In this document: positions 22,105 to 32,918 of the stretch, in pieces
How the letters are laid out: every line of letters starts with the position of its first letter
How positions within the stretch are numbered: position 1 is the stretch's first letter
From: Symbiodinium natans
Lineage: Eukaryota; Sar; Dinophyceae; Suessiales; Symbiodiniaceae
Assembly: GCA_905221605.1 (NCBI GenBank)
Contig: CAJNDS010002433.1
Coordinates: 292,001-356,000, forward strand
Direction of reading: 5' to 3'
Length of the DNA: 64,000 bases
Notes under the pieces: generated by a model
Databases searched by the model: none
Seen by the model: only the letters and a program-made list of their open reading frames with translations
What the model was told of the DNA's origin: nothing
Translations under genes and position numbers: made by a program

Positions 22105-23548
22105 TCTTTTCGTGCGCTTGGACCAGTAGGAGATAGTAGTCGGTTGCAGGCCGAGTTGGGGATTTTGCTTTGTTGTTCTAATGCCAGAACTCTCTCACCT
22201 TGAGCTGGGATTCCTTTAGCATCCCGACTCCGTGAGCCTGCAGCCACGTGATCTTAAAATGTGGCGCAATATGAAATTCCCCAATAAGCTCCAAGCACAA
22301 GGCACTTCGGTTCGAACAGCTCGAAAGGCAATTCAGACTTCGATCTTCTCGCGGTTTCACGTTGTCACTCGTGCTCCGGGTCTTGATAGTGGCTGATAGT
22401 CGTGCTCGTTCTGCGGCTGCAAGCATTATTCTCACAGAACACCTCAGAGGCCCCAGAGATTATGCCACAAGTTTCTTGGTATCAGTGCTGTACTGGCCAC
22501 AGCTGCTTTGGGCACAGCGCTCCCAGCGCTCCCCGAAATCGGGGCGACACGCAGAACAGGCGACAGGTTGGCTCAACTCAACTTAGCTGAGCGGCAAGCA
22601 TCTGCATCATGTACTAATGTACTTTGCAGGAAGTGTTTTCTCAGAGCCAACAGTCCCAGGCTGTCATACCCTTGAAACAAGGGCAAGCTTCAGTGCAGCA
22701 ATGCAGCCAGTGCGAAAAGGTGTAGCACGCAACATGCCTGCGGACACCAAGCGGGAACAGCACAGCTTTGATGACCGTAGAAGTGCTGTTGCAAGAGCCA
22801 GGGGCTAACGTTGTCCGATGTGCTCCTCATTCGAACAGCTCTACAACTTCTGAAGCCCGAAATCTTCTAAGCCCCCGGGGCTGCTAGGTGGCGCCAAGCC
22901 TAGTGAACCACAAAGCGACGTGCGACAGGGTGGCTGCGACTTTGCATTCTGGGCATCCCCTGTGCATGGGTCGACGCCTGAAGCTGGTTCATCAGTGCGG
23001 TTTCGTACGGCTATGTCCGATGGGTAGTTGGCGAAAGTAAACTCTTAAGGGAGCCAGAGTTCTGCTCACGGGCATTGAAGCTCGGCGCCGACGCCTCCAT
23101 CCCCCTAATAGAAGAGCAAACACTAAATCCACCTCCAGCGCAGTTCCTCCCCCCCATTACTGATCATGGAAAGCAATGCTGGAATCGCTGGTTCGATGTA
23201 GCTCGGCAACCGTGTTTTCCCAAACACGAACCTTTTGGAACTGCAAGCCTGACTGGTAAGGTCAAGGCTACCCGAAGCAGCTGCCCACACAGGCAAGTTC
23301 TGGGCAAGCTCATGTTGCTACATGTGGTGTCTTGTGGGCCGAGCTCACGAAACTCAACCTCTGAAGGCTTGACATTCAGTGGGTTGCGGATGGCCACACC
23401 AAGCAGCAGTGCAATCCTTTTGCAAAAAGCGCATGGCGATGCGTAGCGATAGAATGAGCGCTTGGTCCTTGTTCCTTAAGCCTTCGAGCCCTGGACCCGT
23501 GCAACACGCAGAGACCTCGAGCGAGACCATCGCAACGCGGGTGGGGGC
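22105..23548. other. Stretch with no confident gene
   Basis: Frames at 22362-22590 and 23075-23446 are open but lack motifs and compete with frames on the other strand. No repeats of note were seen. Confidence 0.35.
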
Positions 23549-23886
23549 ATGAACAGGCCTATAATAGCAACTCTGGCGACAGCTCCGCCAGCATGCTTAG
23601 GCGTGAGAGACGAAAGGCAACCAGGCTTCGACCGACTGAATGCCTGGCAGACTACACTGGAACACCTCCTTTCCCGCTCTTGGTGTTGCGGTGCCCGGCA
23701 AGAGGAAGCGTTGGATTCAAAGGACGAAGCAGTCGAAGTCCATGTCCATGTGCATCACATGTATGTTTGGGCAAGGGTGCAGTGGCGGCATGTGGCCTCA
23801 TTAGGCCCATTAGGCAAACCATTGAGCTCCTCAAGGGGGCAACTGTGCCGGAATATGGTTTGCACGATGAGCCAGGGAAGCCCTGA
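23549..23886 (+). CDS. Candidate two-exon hypothetical gene
   Basis: ATG 23549 opens MNRPIIATLATAPPACLG, with a coding-like frame to about 23770. In another frame, 23773-23886 reads ACGLIRPIRQTIELLKGATV then PEYGLHDEPGKP and stops. A splice between them would be needed; GGGCAAG|GGTGCAG at 23769-23775 is one acceptor. No domain is recognised. Confidence 0.4.
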
Positions 23887-23896
23887 GTTGGCAACT

Positions 23897-23935
23897 TTAG
23901 GGTTTAGGGTTTAGGGTTTAGGGTTTAGGGTCTCT
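23897..23935. repeat. Telomere-like tract (TTTAGGG)5
   Basis: Five nearly perfect units immediately after the stop of the preceding candidate exon. Confidence 0.9.
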
Positions 23936-24262
23936 TTAGGGTACAGGGGCATCCCGAAGCTGCTTCCCCTAAGCATCCTGCCGCAGTCGCTGTCGGCATG
24001 AGCTGAGCCCTAGGTAGGATAAGAAGGACCCTTAAAAGGGAACCCTTCTTAACCCTCTTCTGGCTCTCTTAAACAGGGACCTTATTCAGAGGGTCTATAT
24101 CTCCAAGGATCCCCCAAATCCTATCCCCGATGCCTTGGGTGTCAGGCTTGGGGTGATCTCGGGCCTTGGCGCCTGCACGTTTGGGTCATTGCACTCCAGG
24201 TGTCTTTCTGATATGCCTGGTTGCGGTAGACTCTGTAGACAGTGACACGCTGGCAAGAGGGC

Positions 24263-24573
24263 ATGGATGCCACCGCGATGCCGCAGGTCATCGAAGACGA
24301 TTCAAGCGATGAAAGGCCAAGGCATGCATGCCCTTGCATGACTTTGGGGTGCTCCATCTCATTGGACCTCTGCCCTTTGCCAGCCTGAAGCTGCAGATGG
24401 CACAAAGCTACATACCACCCCAGAGCTGAAACCCTTAGGTGTCCGGTGGGTAACCTTAAACCTTTTGGGGTAGTATAGAAACCCTTATTACCCTTTTTGC
24501 CCCAAGGGAACGTGGCACCTAAGAACCACCGAAAGGGGCCCCGACAGGCTGGAAGCCGACGGCACGTCTCGCT
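24263..24573 (+). CDS. Candidate hypothetical gene interrupted by a family A element
   Basis: ATG 24263 opens MDATAMPQVIEDDSSDERPR, which is coding-like. A second segment starts after CCAG at 24384 and reads PEAADGTKLHTTPELK; the element intervenes, then removal of the element plus one AACC joins it to PPKGAPTGWKPTARLATW, ending at a GTGAGG donor near 24572. Codons are G-rich at first position. A competing frame (LEADGTSRYLAVRKKEAPPK) overlaps the last part. The frame linking the first and second segments is not resolved and no domain is recognised. Confidence 0.45.
24430..24527 (+). mobile_element. Family A palindromic element, copy 3, with exact AACC duplication
   Basis: The 90-bp element 24434-24523 starts CTTAGGTGTCC and ends GGCACCTAAG (inverted ends). 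It carries GGGTAACCTTAAACC, GGGGTAGTATA and a CCCCAAGG stretch. AACC occurs directly on both sides (24430-24433 and 24524-24527). The flanks read as one open frame if the element and one AACC are removed. Confidence 0.7.
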
Positions 24574-24652
24574 ACCTGGCAGTGAGGAAGAAGGAGGCGC
24601 CCCCAAAGCCGGTGTGGCGCCTTTCCCTGTCCACATGGTCACTTCTCTGAAG

Positions 24653-24722
24653 TATGGCCCCTTTTTTGGGGTCCTTGTTATAAGGCGGCCCCTCCTATGT
24701 AGGGTACCAAAAAAGGGACCAC
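24653..24722. mobile_element. Family B palindromic element (short)
   Basis: Inverted ends GGCCCCTTTTTTGG and CCAAAAAAGGGACC enclose GGTCCTTGTTATAAGG and TAGGGTACC. It is related to the elements at 25372, 43693, 54793, 57688, 57850 and 62764. Confidence 0.55.
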
Positions 24723-24805
24723 AATTTAGAGAACTGTCCGCATGCCTTGTTCCACGCAGGCCGAGCTGGTGCGACTTGAGTTCCTCGCCACTGCCTTGCC
24801 GACCG

Positions 24806-24832
24806 GGTTTAGGGTTTGGGGTTTAGGGTTTG
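24806..24832. repeat. Short telomere-like tract
   Basis: GGGTTTAGGGTTTGGGGTTTAG units, directly after a coding-like segment AELVRLEFLATALPT (24762-24806). Confidence 0.8.
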
Positions 24833-25107
24833 GGCCTTCGGTTTGGAAACTTTCAGGGGAAGGAAGAACCACATTGTAGCTAAGTTTGTTTTGTTTTGTG
24901 AGGTCATGGGGTTCGTCCTGAGGGGAAGCGATCATAAGATAGGCAATCGCCTCTCAGCAGGGCAGTAAAGTGCGGACGCGAGCGTGGGCCGAGAGTTCCG
25001 CGGGTCCATCTTCGATGACTACTGTTTGCTTAAGAGCTCCCCAAAAATAAAAAATGTAATAATCCCTGTCTTGCCCATATGAGAAGTGAAGGAATATTGT
25101 TATTTTT

Positions 25108-25132
25108 TTTCGGGGGGTGGGGGGGGGGGGGG
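25108..25132. repeat. Poly-T then poly-G run
   Basis: A T-run is followed by a nearly pure G-run (CGGGGGGTGGGGG...). Confidence 0.85.
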
Positions 25133-25371
25133 CTTAAGCAATTGGTAGATGAGTGTCCAGATTCCCCGAGAGCTGAGTCTGTGACCCCCTGATGCAGGAG
25201 AAAATGCTTCAGTGCTCCTCTGTGATATTTATCGGCTCAAGCTTACTTCAAGGGAAGAGGTATGCTTTACAAGGCTAAGGGGGCTGAGACTCCGAGAGGC
25301 CCAGGACAGTGAGTTGTTCTCAAAGGGGGGATCGGAGCTTCCTTAGTCGTGAAACTCGGGTGAAAATATGT

Positions 25372-25462
25372 GGGGCTTTACGAAGGTAAGGGAGTCCCCA
25401 AAATAGTAGGATTCCCTTATCATAAGGACCCCAAATAGGGAGAACCCCCATGTGTGTAAAAC
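25372..25462. mobile_element. Family B palindromic element
   Basis: Begins GGGGCTTTACGAAGG and ends GTGTGTAAAACCC. The core is AATAGTAGGATTCCCTTATC, ATAAGGACCCC and AAATAGGG. It creates long spurious frames on the minus strand. Confidence 0.6.
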
Positions 25463-25710
25463 CCTTAAGCCTCGCAACCCTAAGTTCCACCCTGAAATGT
25501 TCGGGGCATTTGTCTGCCTGAGCTTGCGTGCCGCTCCGGAGGATCCTTTGCCGACATTGCAGGCCAATGAAGGGCCAGGACAGGGCCGGCTACGCCACGC
25601 CAGAATTCCAGTATGTTGCTCCTGTGCTTGATACCTGTGGGTTGCCTGTAGATGGTAGAGGCTAGAGGGTTGACAGTTTGGATCTGGTGTAATCAGCCGC
25701 GACGAGAGCC

Positions 25711-25845
25711 ATGGACACCATGAACATTCATCGTTGGGGCCCGTCTGAGGTGCCAAGCAGCACAGCTCCGCACTCCGGGGTTCATGGATCCGCCAGTGTG
25801 GGTACCGCCACTCCTGTGATTGGCGCCATGGCAAAAGCATCATAG
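25711..25845 (+). CDS. Candidate exon or small ORF, unknown
   Basis: ATG 25711 opens MDTMNIHRWGPSEVPSSTAP followed by HSGVHGSASVGTATPVIGAM and stops at TAG 25843-25845. Codons look coding-like. No motif was found; the longer minus-strand frame over the same bases runs into a palindromic element. Confidence 0.3.
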   Translation: MDTMNIHRWGPSEVPSSTAPHSGVHGSASVGTATPVIGAMAKAS

Positions 25846-25993
25846 GGCATCCAGTTTCGTTCCCAGCTTTTTTGTCTGGCTTGGGAGAGTGGACAGTGGA
25901 GAGGAGTGGTAGCTGCAGTGGTGGTATACGGGTACCCGTGGTAGTACGGGCAACGGTAGTATAGCGCGAAGTTCAGGACGAGACTGTTTAAAG

Positions 25994-26239
25994 ATGCTCA
26001 AAGTCCGGGCCAATAGTAATCTTCTGGTGCAAAGTTTTTTTACCGACGCAGCTCTTCAGAGAAGTTATAGAGAAGGAGCTTTGGCAAAGAGCGGGGCCCA
26101 ATCAGCAAAATTCAGAAGCATTCAAGCAGTAGCCAATCCGCGCCGCAGCCAAGAACCTGGAAACTGGCTAGATCAGCATGCCCACATGCTGCTGGGCGCG
26201 CTCCTTTCCTCAAATGCAGAAGGGTATGGCTCTGTATGA
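25994..26239 (+). CDS. Hypothetical ORF, 81 residues
   Basis: ATG 25994 to TGA 26239. The protein is mixed helical in character (TDAALQRSYREGALAKSGAQ; WLDQHAHMLLGALLSSNAEG) with a coding-like codon pattern. No domain is recognised. Confidence 0.4.
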   Translation: MLKVRANSNLLVQSFFTDAALQRSYREGALAKSGAQSAKFRSIQAVANPRRSQEPGNWLDQHAHMLLGALLSSNAEGYGSV

Positions 26240-26455
26240 CTGCAGTCTACAGAGCAGATGGGATTTGATCATGCCAGTTTGCGCACCAGTTCGTTATGAG
26301 CAAGAAATCTGAGCAGTTCTGGGCAAATGTCTGAGAACTCTGAGCGGCCCAGGAAGCTCTTCGAAATCGAGCAAGAGCAAGCTGCAGAGGACTCACCATT
26401 GGGGGTTTAGGGTTTCGGGTGTAGGGTATCATGTGCACCATCAGAAGCAGCTAAG

Positions 26456-26839
26456 ATGGACAGCAACGCACAGCCGGAGCCCTCGCACAAACATCAGCAG
26501 TGTAGGCTGAGGGCTGAACACGCGCTTTTCGCTTCCACGCGACATGGGCAGAGCCGATGGCAGGAGTCAGAACTTCCACTACCACCGCCGTTGCCCGGAG
26601 CCCGGTCACGAGACAAGCACGTCAGCAGCAGTGGTGGTACCAACCGCAAATTGAGCTGCCCAGCAGGACCTCCTCAATACCCTCCTTTTTTCCGCGTTAG
26701 AGCCATGGGTGCGATTAACCTCTTGCATGGCTTCGTAGACGGAGAGTTCGGCCTGTGCCCGGATGACAAGCAAGGGTTTGGTCTTCCAGGCCTCACCCCG
26801 TTCCGCGGCCAGCGGCTGCCGCGCCCTAAGCTGCTGTGA
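26456..26839 (+). CDS. Hypothetical ORF, 127 residues, low complexity
   Basis: ATG 26456 to TGA. It is rich in Ser, Arg and Pro, with MGAINLLHGFVDGEFGLCPD near the end. A competing frame on the minus strand covers the same bases, so coding status is unsure. It follows a short telomere-like tract at 26402-26429. Confidence 0.3.
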   Translation: MDSNAQPEPSHKHQQCRLRAEHALFASTRHGQSRWQESELPLPPPLPGARSRDKHVSSSGGTNRKLSCPAGPPQYPPFFRVRAMGAINLLHGFVDGEFGLCPDDKQGFGLPGLTPFRGQRLPRPKLL

Positions 26840-27013
26840 GTCGGTCCTAGGTATAGTGACTGAGACGCATGTGAAGCTTGAACGCAGCGTGACTTCGAGG
26901 AACGTCCGCGCCAGCTACCTGCTGCGCAGACTCGGGTCATATCACTCGGGACCGTAGGACACCCCGAGCCTGGGCCCGAGATCTGACCCTTCACCGTTCG
27001 TTTCTGATTTCGA

Positions 27014-27688
27014 TTGGGTTCTGACAGCTACAGACCTCCAGGCTTTGGACAAAGCCATGTTTGTCATGCTGTGTGCATGTGCAGGCTGTTATTCGATGCT
27101 GTTTTCATCATGAGTGCTCCCGAGACGGCTGTAGATGCAGGGGCCGGTCAAGTTCAGCAGGATGGCATATTCTGCCACAGCCCGTCATATCTGGATGCTG
27201 ACATCCCACCTACCTTCTTGTGCATGTCCCAAGTGGTGGTCGTCTGCGAAGGGTCGCATACGTGTGTGAACACAAACTTGTACGTCTCTCAAGGTCGTGT
27301 GGACCGCCTTGCCGCTATGTCAAGCGAAAAGCTGGCTGCCGCGAAGGGCCGCGGTCTAAGTTCAGCCAACCTCAAGTTTCAATGCCTTGCCGCTTCTTGT
27401 GAAGGAACAAGGTGCCTTCCAAACCCTAGAATGGGACACTCGAAACACACTGCATCAGACCAGCTGAGGACTTCTTGCCCAAATTGTCACCAATGCTTCT
27501 GGGTGCGACAGGAGGTCCACTGCGTTCTGCGCTTCTATCCCAAAGGGCAGGACATCTTATCATCCGAATCGCTGAAACGCCTAGACTTCAGACCAATGAT
27601 GCTGCTTGGCGTTTTTCCGTACCTGTGTGCCTCGCCTGGCTTGGCCGAGCGTGAGCGATGCAACCCTTCCCTAAACCCCAAACCCTAA
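27014..27688 (+). CDS. Hypothetical ORF, about 220 residues, cysteine-rich
   Basis: Open for 675 bases. Pairs of cysteines (CLAASC...C then CPNCHQC) could form a zinc-binding site, but spacing matches no family I can name. Met codons are internal (for example MSAPETAVDAGAGQVQQ). The frame runs into a short telomere-like tract (27669-27690), so its natural 3' end is likely earlier. It may be an exon plus intron read-through. Confidence 0.35.
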   Translation: MGSDSYRPPGFGQSHVCHAVCMCRLLFDAVFIMSAPETAVDAGAGQVQQDGIFCHSPSYLDADIPPTFLCMSQVVVVCEGSHTCVNTNLYVSQGRVDRLAAMSSEKLAAAKGRGLSSANLKFQCLAASCEGTRCLPNPRMGHSKHTASDQLRTSCPNCHQCFWVRQEVHCVLRFYPKGQDILSSESLKRLDFRPMMLLGVFPYLCASPGLAERERCNPSLNPKP

Positions 27689-27699
27689 ACATCTCAAAT

Positions 27700-28920
27700 C
27701 CTAAGCCTGCTACTGAGCGAAAACCTGGTTGCAAGACCCAGCGCAGGCTGAGACAGCAACCGGCAACGGAACAAAGCAGGCGGCTGGCAGGGCATCTGGC
27801 GTTAAACGACACTGCGTCTCCAAGAAAGGGCGGCTTGAGTCTGAGCTGTAAGGAGAAATCGTGTTGCTTTGCCATGTCTTGCTTCAACAGCTGTCGGAGG
27901 CTCGTCGCACAGAACCGCGAGTTCCGTCGCTTGACGCGAAACTACATCTTCCTGCTGTCGAAAATGTATAGCACCGGCCTGCACGCATCCATCCGACCCA
28001 GCATGTTCGAATGATGGGAATCGTGTTTCAAGTTCATGTGCGTGGGCCACGTAGGCTGCTAAGAGAAGCAGCATCCGAGGCTCTCGTCTGTTGGGACAGT
28101 CGGTCACCCACTCACTTGTGGAGAGCCTTGCGTGCACGCCTGGCAACCAGGCAGGGGCGCTCGTTTTCGAGTGGTCAGCATGAAGCTTCCCGCATCGCCC
28201 GTGTCAGGTGGCTGCAGGTTGGGCAGTGGCTGCTTGCTGCTTGACAGGATTTACCATGCTCATCATGATTACGAGCTGTCCTTAGCCGCTAGGCAGCCGC
28301 TAGGGCCAGATGAAAAAGGTCAAAAGGTCCAACCAGAACCCTGGGCTCCTCTCTGACAGAATGGCTATTGTAGCACGTTGCCAAGCTTGGAATCTGTTGT
28401 CGGCCTGCAAGGCAATGCCATCGCTGTCGCCCGATTCAGCAAGCCCCACTCTCAAGTGGTCCGGATGTCATACACAAGAAGACACAGAATAAAGAGACCT
28501 CGGTCAAATTGGTCAAATTGTCACTGGCGCCGAGCTGCAACATGCTCCTCTATGTCACGTATGCGTAATGCAAGTACGTGAGGTACGTTTCAGTTTCCCT
28601 CTGCGCACGCTTGTGAGACAGTTCGCTTGCTTGGCTAATGCTGAAGCAAGCAGTCGTTTAGGTTGAGGGTCGAAGCTGTGGCAGTGGAGGTTGATTCGCT
28701 ACATGGCCGCCTGTGTGCAAGCGATGCGAGGACTGTGCAGCATGCTTCGGCCAGCACCGCTGCGCAAAATCACTTCGTGATGCTACGGGCAGGTTGGGTA
28801 TTGAAATGGGAACCAGGGAGAGATGGCGGCAGATTTATACAAATGAAGCAGGAATCAAGTCGGAAGTAGTCGGAACCTCTGAGCGCACATCGACTGCGGG
28901 AGGTCAAAACTGTGAGCCTT
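27700..28920. other. Stretch with no confident gene
   Basis: Several overlapping + frames (27658-28014, 28011-28244, 28663-28869) have no motif. Arg-rich composition in 28011-28244 is compatible with chance. Confidence 0.35.
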
Positions 28921-28922
28921 TA

Positions 28923-29040
28923 AGAAGGCTGAGGAGGAGGAGGGGGCGGAGGAGGAGGCGGAGGAGGAGGAGGAGGAGGAGGAGGAGGAGGAGGAGGAGG
29001 AGGAGGAGGAGGAGGAGGAGGAGGAGGAGGAGGAGGAGGC
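28923..29040. repeat. (GGA)n microsatellite
   Basis: About 115 bp of GGA/GGC triplets, giving poly-Arg, poly-Gly/Glu or, on the other strand, poly-Pro frames. Confidence 0.97.
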
Positions 29041-30150
29041 AGCAGCTCAGCTACACCTGGCTCTCGCGTGTTTGTTGAGCCGGGTTGGGGAAGATGTGCG
29101 ATCTGCCTACAGGTTGCAACATGCCGCCAAGTCTCTGCAATCAACCGTCGAAGATAAGTGACAGTGACATTCAGTCTTGATCCTCTATCCCTTCGAGTGA
29201 AAGGCTGCGAAAAACAACTCATTTACAACGCAGGCTGTGCGGCTTCACCCTGTGGTCTGCAGATGATGTCTTGCTTGCTAAAGCCACGCTAGATGCGAGA
29301 CATGTCTTCGTAAGGTGCATCCTGCTGTGAGCGCCGCTGCTCCTTCCAATTTGCCGCTGCCTCGGGGATATTGGAAGTTTCATTTTCCGCAGCGATTCTT
29401 CCTTGACCTTTCAGTGACGCGGGCGCAGTTGCTGAATGGTGTTGAAGGATGCAGCTGCTGCAGGCAAGTCAGCATGAGCGTGCAAAGTGTCAAACTGGAG
29501 GCCCGCAACAAGACTGGCATCTGTCTCTGGCAGAGTGCCGTCAACCCAGCAGCCCGGTTGCACTTTGTCGCGCCTGGCAAGTACTTGACCCCGTGAAGCT
29601 TTGAGCGCCAAGGACTATGTCGCCGGCAGTTGTCACAGCCCAGGCTCATGGTTTGCGGTTGAGGACCCAAATGCCTTGTACTTCGGGTTTTCAGTCTTGA
29701 TCAAGCAGAAGCAGATAAGTCGGGAAATAAAGCGTGGGCAGCCACAACTGTTCTGCCTTGCAGACTACGCAAGAGAATGGAGAAAACAGGTGCCTGTCGG
29801 AGAGACGACAGATACGACTGGGTTTTCTGCTGCAGCCTCGGGACATTCCGGCGGGGGCGGGGGAGGGGGGGGGGGTGAGCTGCCGAGCATGCAATCACGC
29901 TGCGACAGCACAAAGCAGATGACCCCGCTGGACGGAACCTTTACATCTTGCATTTTCCTGAACCCCCAATCCTATCAGCTCGTCTCGTTTACAAAAAGCA
30001 ACTCTTCCCTAGCTATTCTGAATGGTGACATGCGAAGACCCAATGTGCTAAGATCGGATCTTTGGGCCATCCATTGACTTGTGCACCTGCTTGTGCCCTG
30101 GCTTACAGGCGGGGAGGTCAGGAGGCAGAATTGGAGCCAGAGTTGAATTC
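29041..30150. other. Stretch with ambiguous coding frames
   Basis: Frames 29315-29596 (+), 29411-29611 (-) and 29601-30077 (+) all look partly coding; the + strand is favoured by context. A G-run lies at 29856-29876. No domain was identified. Confidence 0.3.
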
Positions 30151-30151
30151 T

Positions 30152-30186
30152 GGTTTAGGGTTTAGTGTTTAGGGTTTAGGGTTTAG
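30152..30186. repeat. Telomere-like tract (TTTAGGG)
   Basis: Five units, one altered to TTTAGTG. Confidence 0.85.
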
Positions 30187-30651
30187 TGGTTGCAGGAAGA
30201 TCCGGGTCGCGTTTTCGAAGTTGCGTGGTTCGTACAATCCATGGATCAAGCTGGTCAACCCCCCCCATGTGAAGCTTGTCCATGGACATCGCACGGATGC
30301 AAGTTTCATTTGGGTTAGGGGTGGAGGAGTTTAAAGGGGTTTGGGATGTAGGTTTCCCCCACGAGTGCCTGGCTATGCATTTGTCAGAAGCGAGGGTCTG
30401 GATCCCGCGGATGCGGAGGGGGTAGGGCATGACCCCAGTTCGAAAGCTGTGAGCCCGCTCACAGTGGGCAATTGTGTTGGTTGAGCTGACGTGACCCCGG
30501 TGATCGACTCAGTACTGCAGCTGAGGTTTTCTCCAGCGGCCCTGCTTGAATCAGCCCTCCCCGCGCACAGTTAAACCATCAGATACCGCTGCCCGCCATG
30601 ACCCCGTGCGCACAGCCACCTGCAGTTAGGTTGTGAAAGCACAAGGCAAAG

Positions 30652-30906
30652 ATGAAAGGCAAGCCCCATTGTAAAACCAATAGCACGTCAGACAATAGCG
30701 AGGGGAAGGAACTGGCATCTGACACCCCGCCTCCTGCCCAGCGAAGTCCACGACGTTCCATCGGGAGTGCTGCGACCCCGGCCTGCAGATGGACAAGTCG
30801 CCGACAAGACATTTGCATGCCAGACCCAGCTGACATGTTGTTTTGCGGCCAGGCGGCCAGACTTGAGCAACCGCGTGGGGCAGAAGTCGTCAGACAGTGC
30901 GCATGA
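30652..30906 (+). CDS. Hypothetical ORF, 84 residues
   Basis: ATG 30652 opens MKGKPHCKTNSTSDNSEGKE and ends TGA 30904-30906. Ser/Arg/Pro-rich first half, then ICMPDPADMLFCGQAARLEQ. No family is recognised. Confidence 0.3.
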   Translation: MKGKPHCKTNSTSDNSEGKELASDTPPPAQRSPRRSIGSAATPACRWTSRRQDICMPDPADMLFCGQAARLEQPRGAEVVRQCA

Positions 30907-31119
30907 GTAGACCAGACATGCAAATCTCGCGTGATGATCCAGACCGACTGCTCAGCAGCCGCCGCCGCAGCAGCAGCACCACTTGCAGACGCATGTTCAT
31001 GTTGTCAAACTGTGTCGAAAACCCACCTACTGTGACCGGTGAGAAGATCTTGTGCTTCAGTGAGATAGAAGCGAAGCTTGCCAATGGGAGTCAGATGACA
31101 GCCGCCACAAGCAGATGAT

Positions 31120-32662
31120 GAGAGTCAGGCACAGGCAGGCTCCAGGCCCTAGGCCTTGTATTCACTGTCCAGCTTCGATGGTGACGCCGTCAGGCAGTCA
31201 GACCCACAGACCAGATGTGCTACTCGTGCGAGAAGTTCCCGCCTGCCCGCAAAGGCAAAACCCCTATGCTCCCAAGTATCAGCAGGACGTGGAAAGAGTG
31301 CAGCCCAGAAACCTGACACGGCCAGAACCCCAACACGCGCAGCGTGGCGCTGCCGAAAAAGAATGTCAGACAACAATGAGATGCAGTGCAGCCGTAGAGC
31401 TTGCAAGAGTCGCCTGACAGTAGTCAGTTAGAGGGCAAGATTAGGCGGCCAGGATCTTGAAGCGATTGAGTCGAATGCAGCATGCAATTAATAATGGGTG
31501 GTTGATGGCATGTGTGGGCTCGAGTGTTTTAGCTTGTCGGAGGCATAGCGGTTTGCGAAGCTCAGGAGAAGGCATTTTTCTTGTTGTCTCGCTGTAGTTT
31601 GTTGTCGTCACAAGTCATAAGCACCTCTGAAGCTCATCGTTTGAAGCTGCTTGACAAGCCAAAGCCTGTCGAGAAGAGAGCCTGAGATACGCTCGCCTCT
31701 CCGGTGGCGTCTGTTACTGTTAGCATGGCAAAGTGCAGGCTGCTTTTTAGGCAGGTGGTAGACATCAACAATGGGAGGGCAGAACGTCCTCTGGAACGAC
31801 AAGCCGTGCAATCAGTCAGACTCATGCACGTGAGGCAGTAGCGACCGCCAGCCGCTATCAACACAAAACGATTGATGTGTGCGTGCGGCTTGGATCACTG
31901 GCGCAGCAGAATGAAGCTGACCGTCGCCTGTGCCATGAAACAAAGATGACTCCAGCCTGGACTCATCGAGACTGGCCATGACCTCTATCGGACCTTCGCA
32001 CCCCTTGAAAGAAAGAGGTAGTGGACCGGCCTCGCATTCAAAACAAACAAACGACGTACACCCCAAAGCATGGACTATGCAAGGATGCTTGCAATGGTGC
32101 GTTTTTTCAATGCAGGACAAATGCACAGTCAAGGCATAGTTCTGATGTTAGCAGCCCCCGCATTATCTGGTCTTTGTCAAACCAAGTCTTTCGTTTTCGG
32201 TTCTTGGCCGCCGACCGCAGTTGACGCGCAATGCCTCAAACGATACTATTGTCACAGGCCGCGAAACTACATCGTTTCACAACCCCGCGGGTCCGAATCC
32301 AGTCGAAAGCCTTGCTTCTGAGGCAAATACACGCACAAACGCAGAGGCTGCAAGGATGGTCGGCTTTGCGACCGCTGCCATTTGTGCATATGGTACAGGC
32401 AGGTCTGGGCTATGGATGTGGGGAAGGGCGTCAGACGTGTTTCAGAGTCTGCCTGGGACCCTAAGGCCCTAAACTGCCCTAAACGTCTTCTGGAATAGAT
32501 ATGCTGTGGCTTTCATTCTGGGTTCATGGTTTCGGGCCTCAGCTGAGGTTGTGGTGTTGGAAATTCAATTGTGCGAGAGTAACTGTCAGAGTGGTTCACC
32601 TTTCGAAGCGAATAAGTGTATGGAGTAAGATTCCACTCACTGCTTCAGGGATGACCCCCCAA
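31120..32662. other. Stretch with no confident gene
   Basis: Short overlapping frames on both strands with no motifs or notable repeats. Confidence 0.35.
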
Positions 32663-32682
32663 AACCCTAAACCCTAAACCCT
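32663..32682. repeat. Short telomere-like tract (CCCTAAA)
   Basis: Three CCCTAAA units about 30 bp before a candidate exon acceptor. Confidence 0.8.
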
Positions 32683-32714
32683 GCAGAGTGGCCCCGTTTC
32701 CTCACGCTGTTCAG

Positions 32715-32918
32715 GTATCCACCTCCTGGATAGATGAAGCCGAGGTCGTTTGCGGCATTCACTTTAGTTTTCATGTTGCAGAACATGCTATGCAGAAAAT
32801 CCATGTGGTTGGTCAAGGAAAGGGCGGGGGCGATCCATTGCGCAGCGTAGTTGGTCATCGTTCTGAAATCGTTCTTGGAACTTTCAGGGATCTTCGGAAC
32901 ATTGTTATAGCTCAGCAG
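32715..32918 (+). CDS. Candidate internal exon, unknown protein
   Basis: A pyrimidine-rich tract and TTCAG precede a 68-codon frame (VSTSWIDEAEVVCGIHFSFH, VAEHAMQKIHVVGQGKGGGD, SEIVLGTFRDLRNIVIAQQ) that ends at a CAG|GTCAGT donor. The length is a multiple of three and codons are strongly G-first. An opposing minus-strand frame exists, but codon pattern and splice signals favour +. No family is recognised; neighbouring exons were not found. Confidence 0.5.

Noticed and set aside
24142-24642. 166-codon minus-strand frame
   Set aside because: Passes through the family A element; the + strand segments look coding and the element has its own boundaries.
25343-25843. 166-codon minus-strand frame
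   Set aside because: Runs through a family B palindromic element and overlaps a + frame with better codon pattern; no motif.
28920-29222. Minus-strand poly-proline and plus-strand poly-arginine frames
   Set aside because: Produced by the (GGA)n microsatellite.
32280-32310. tRNA B-box-like GGGTCCGAATCC
   Set aside because: No matching A-box or acceptor stem at the right distance; no tRNA could be folded here or elsewhere by eye.
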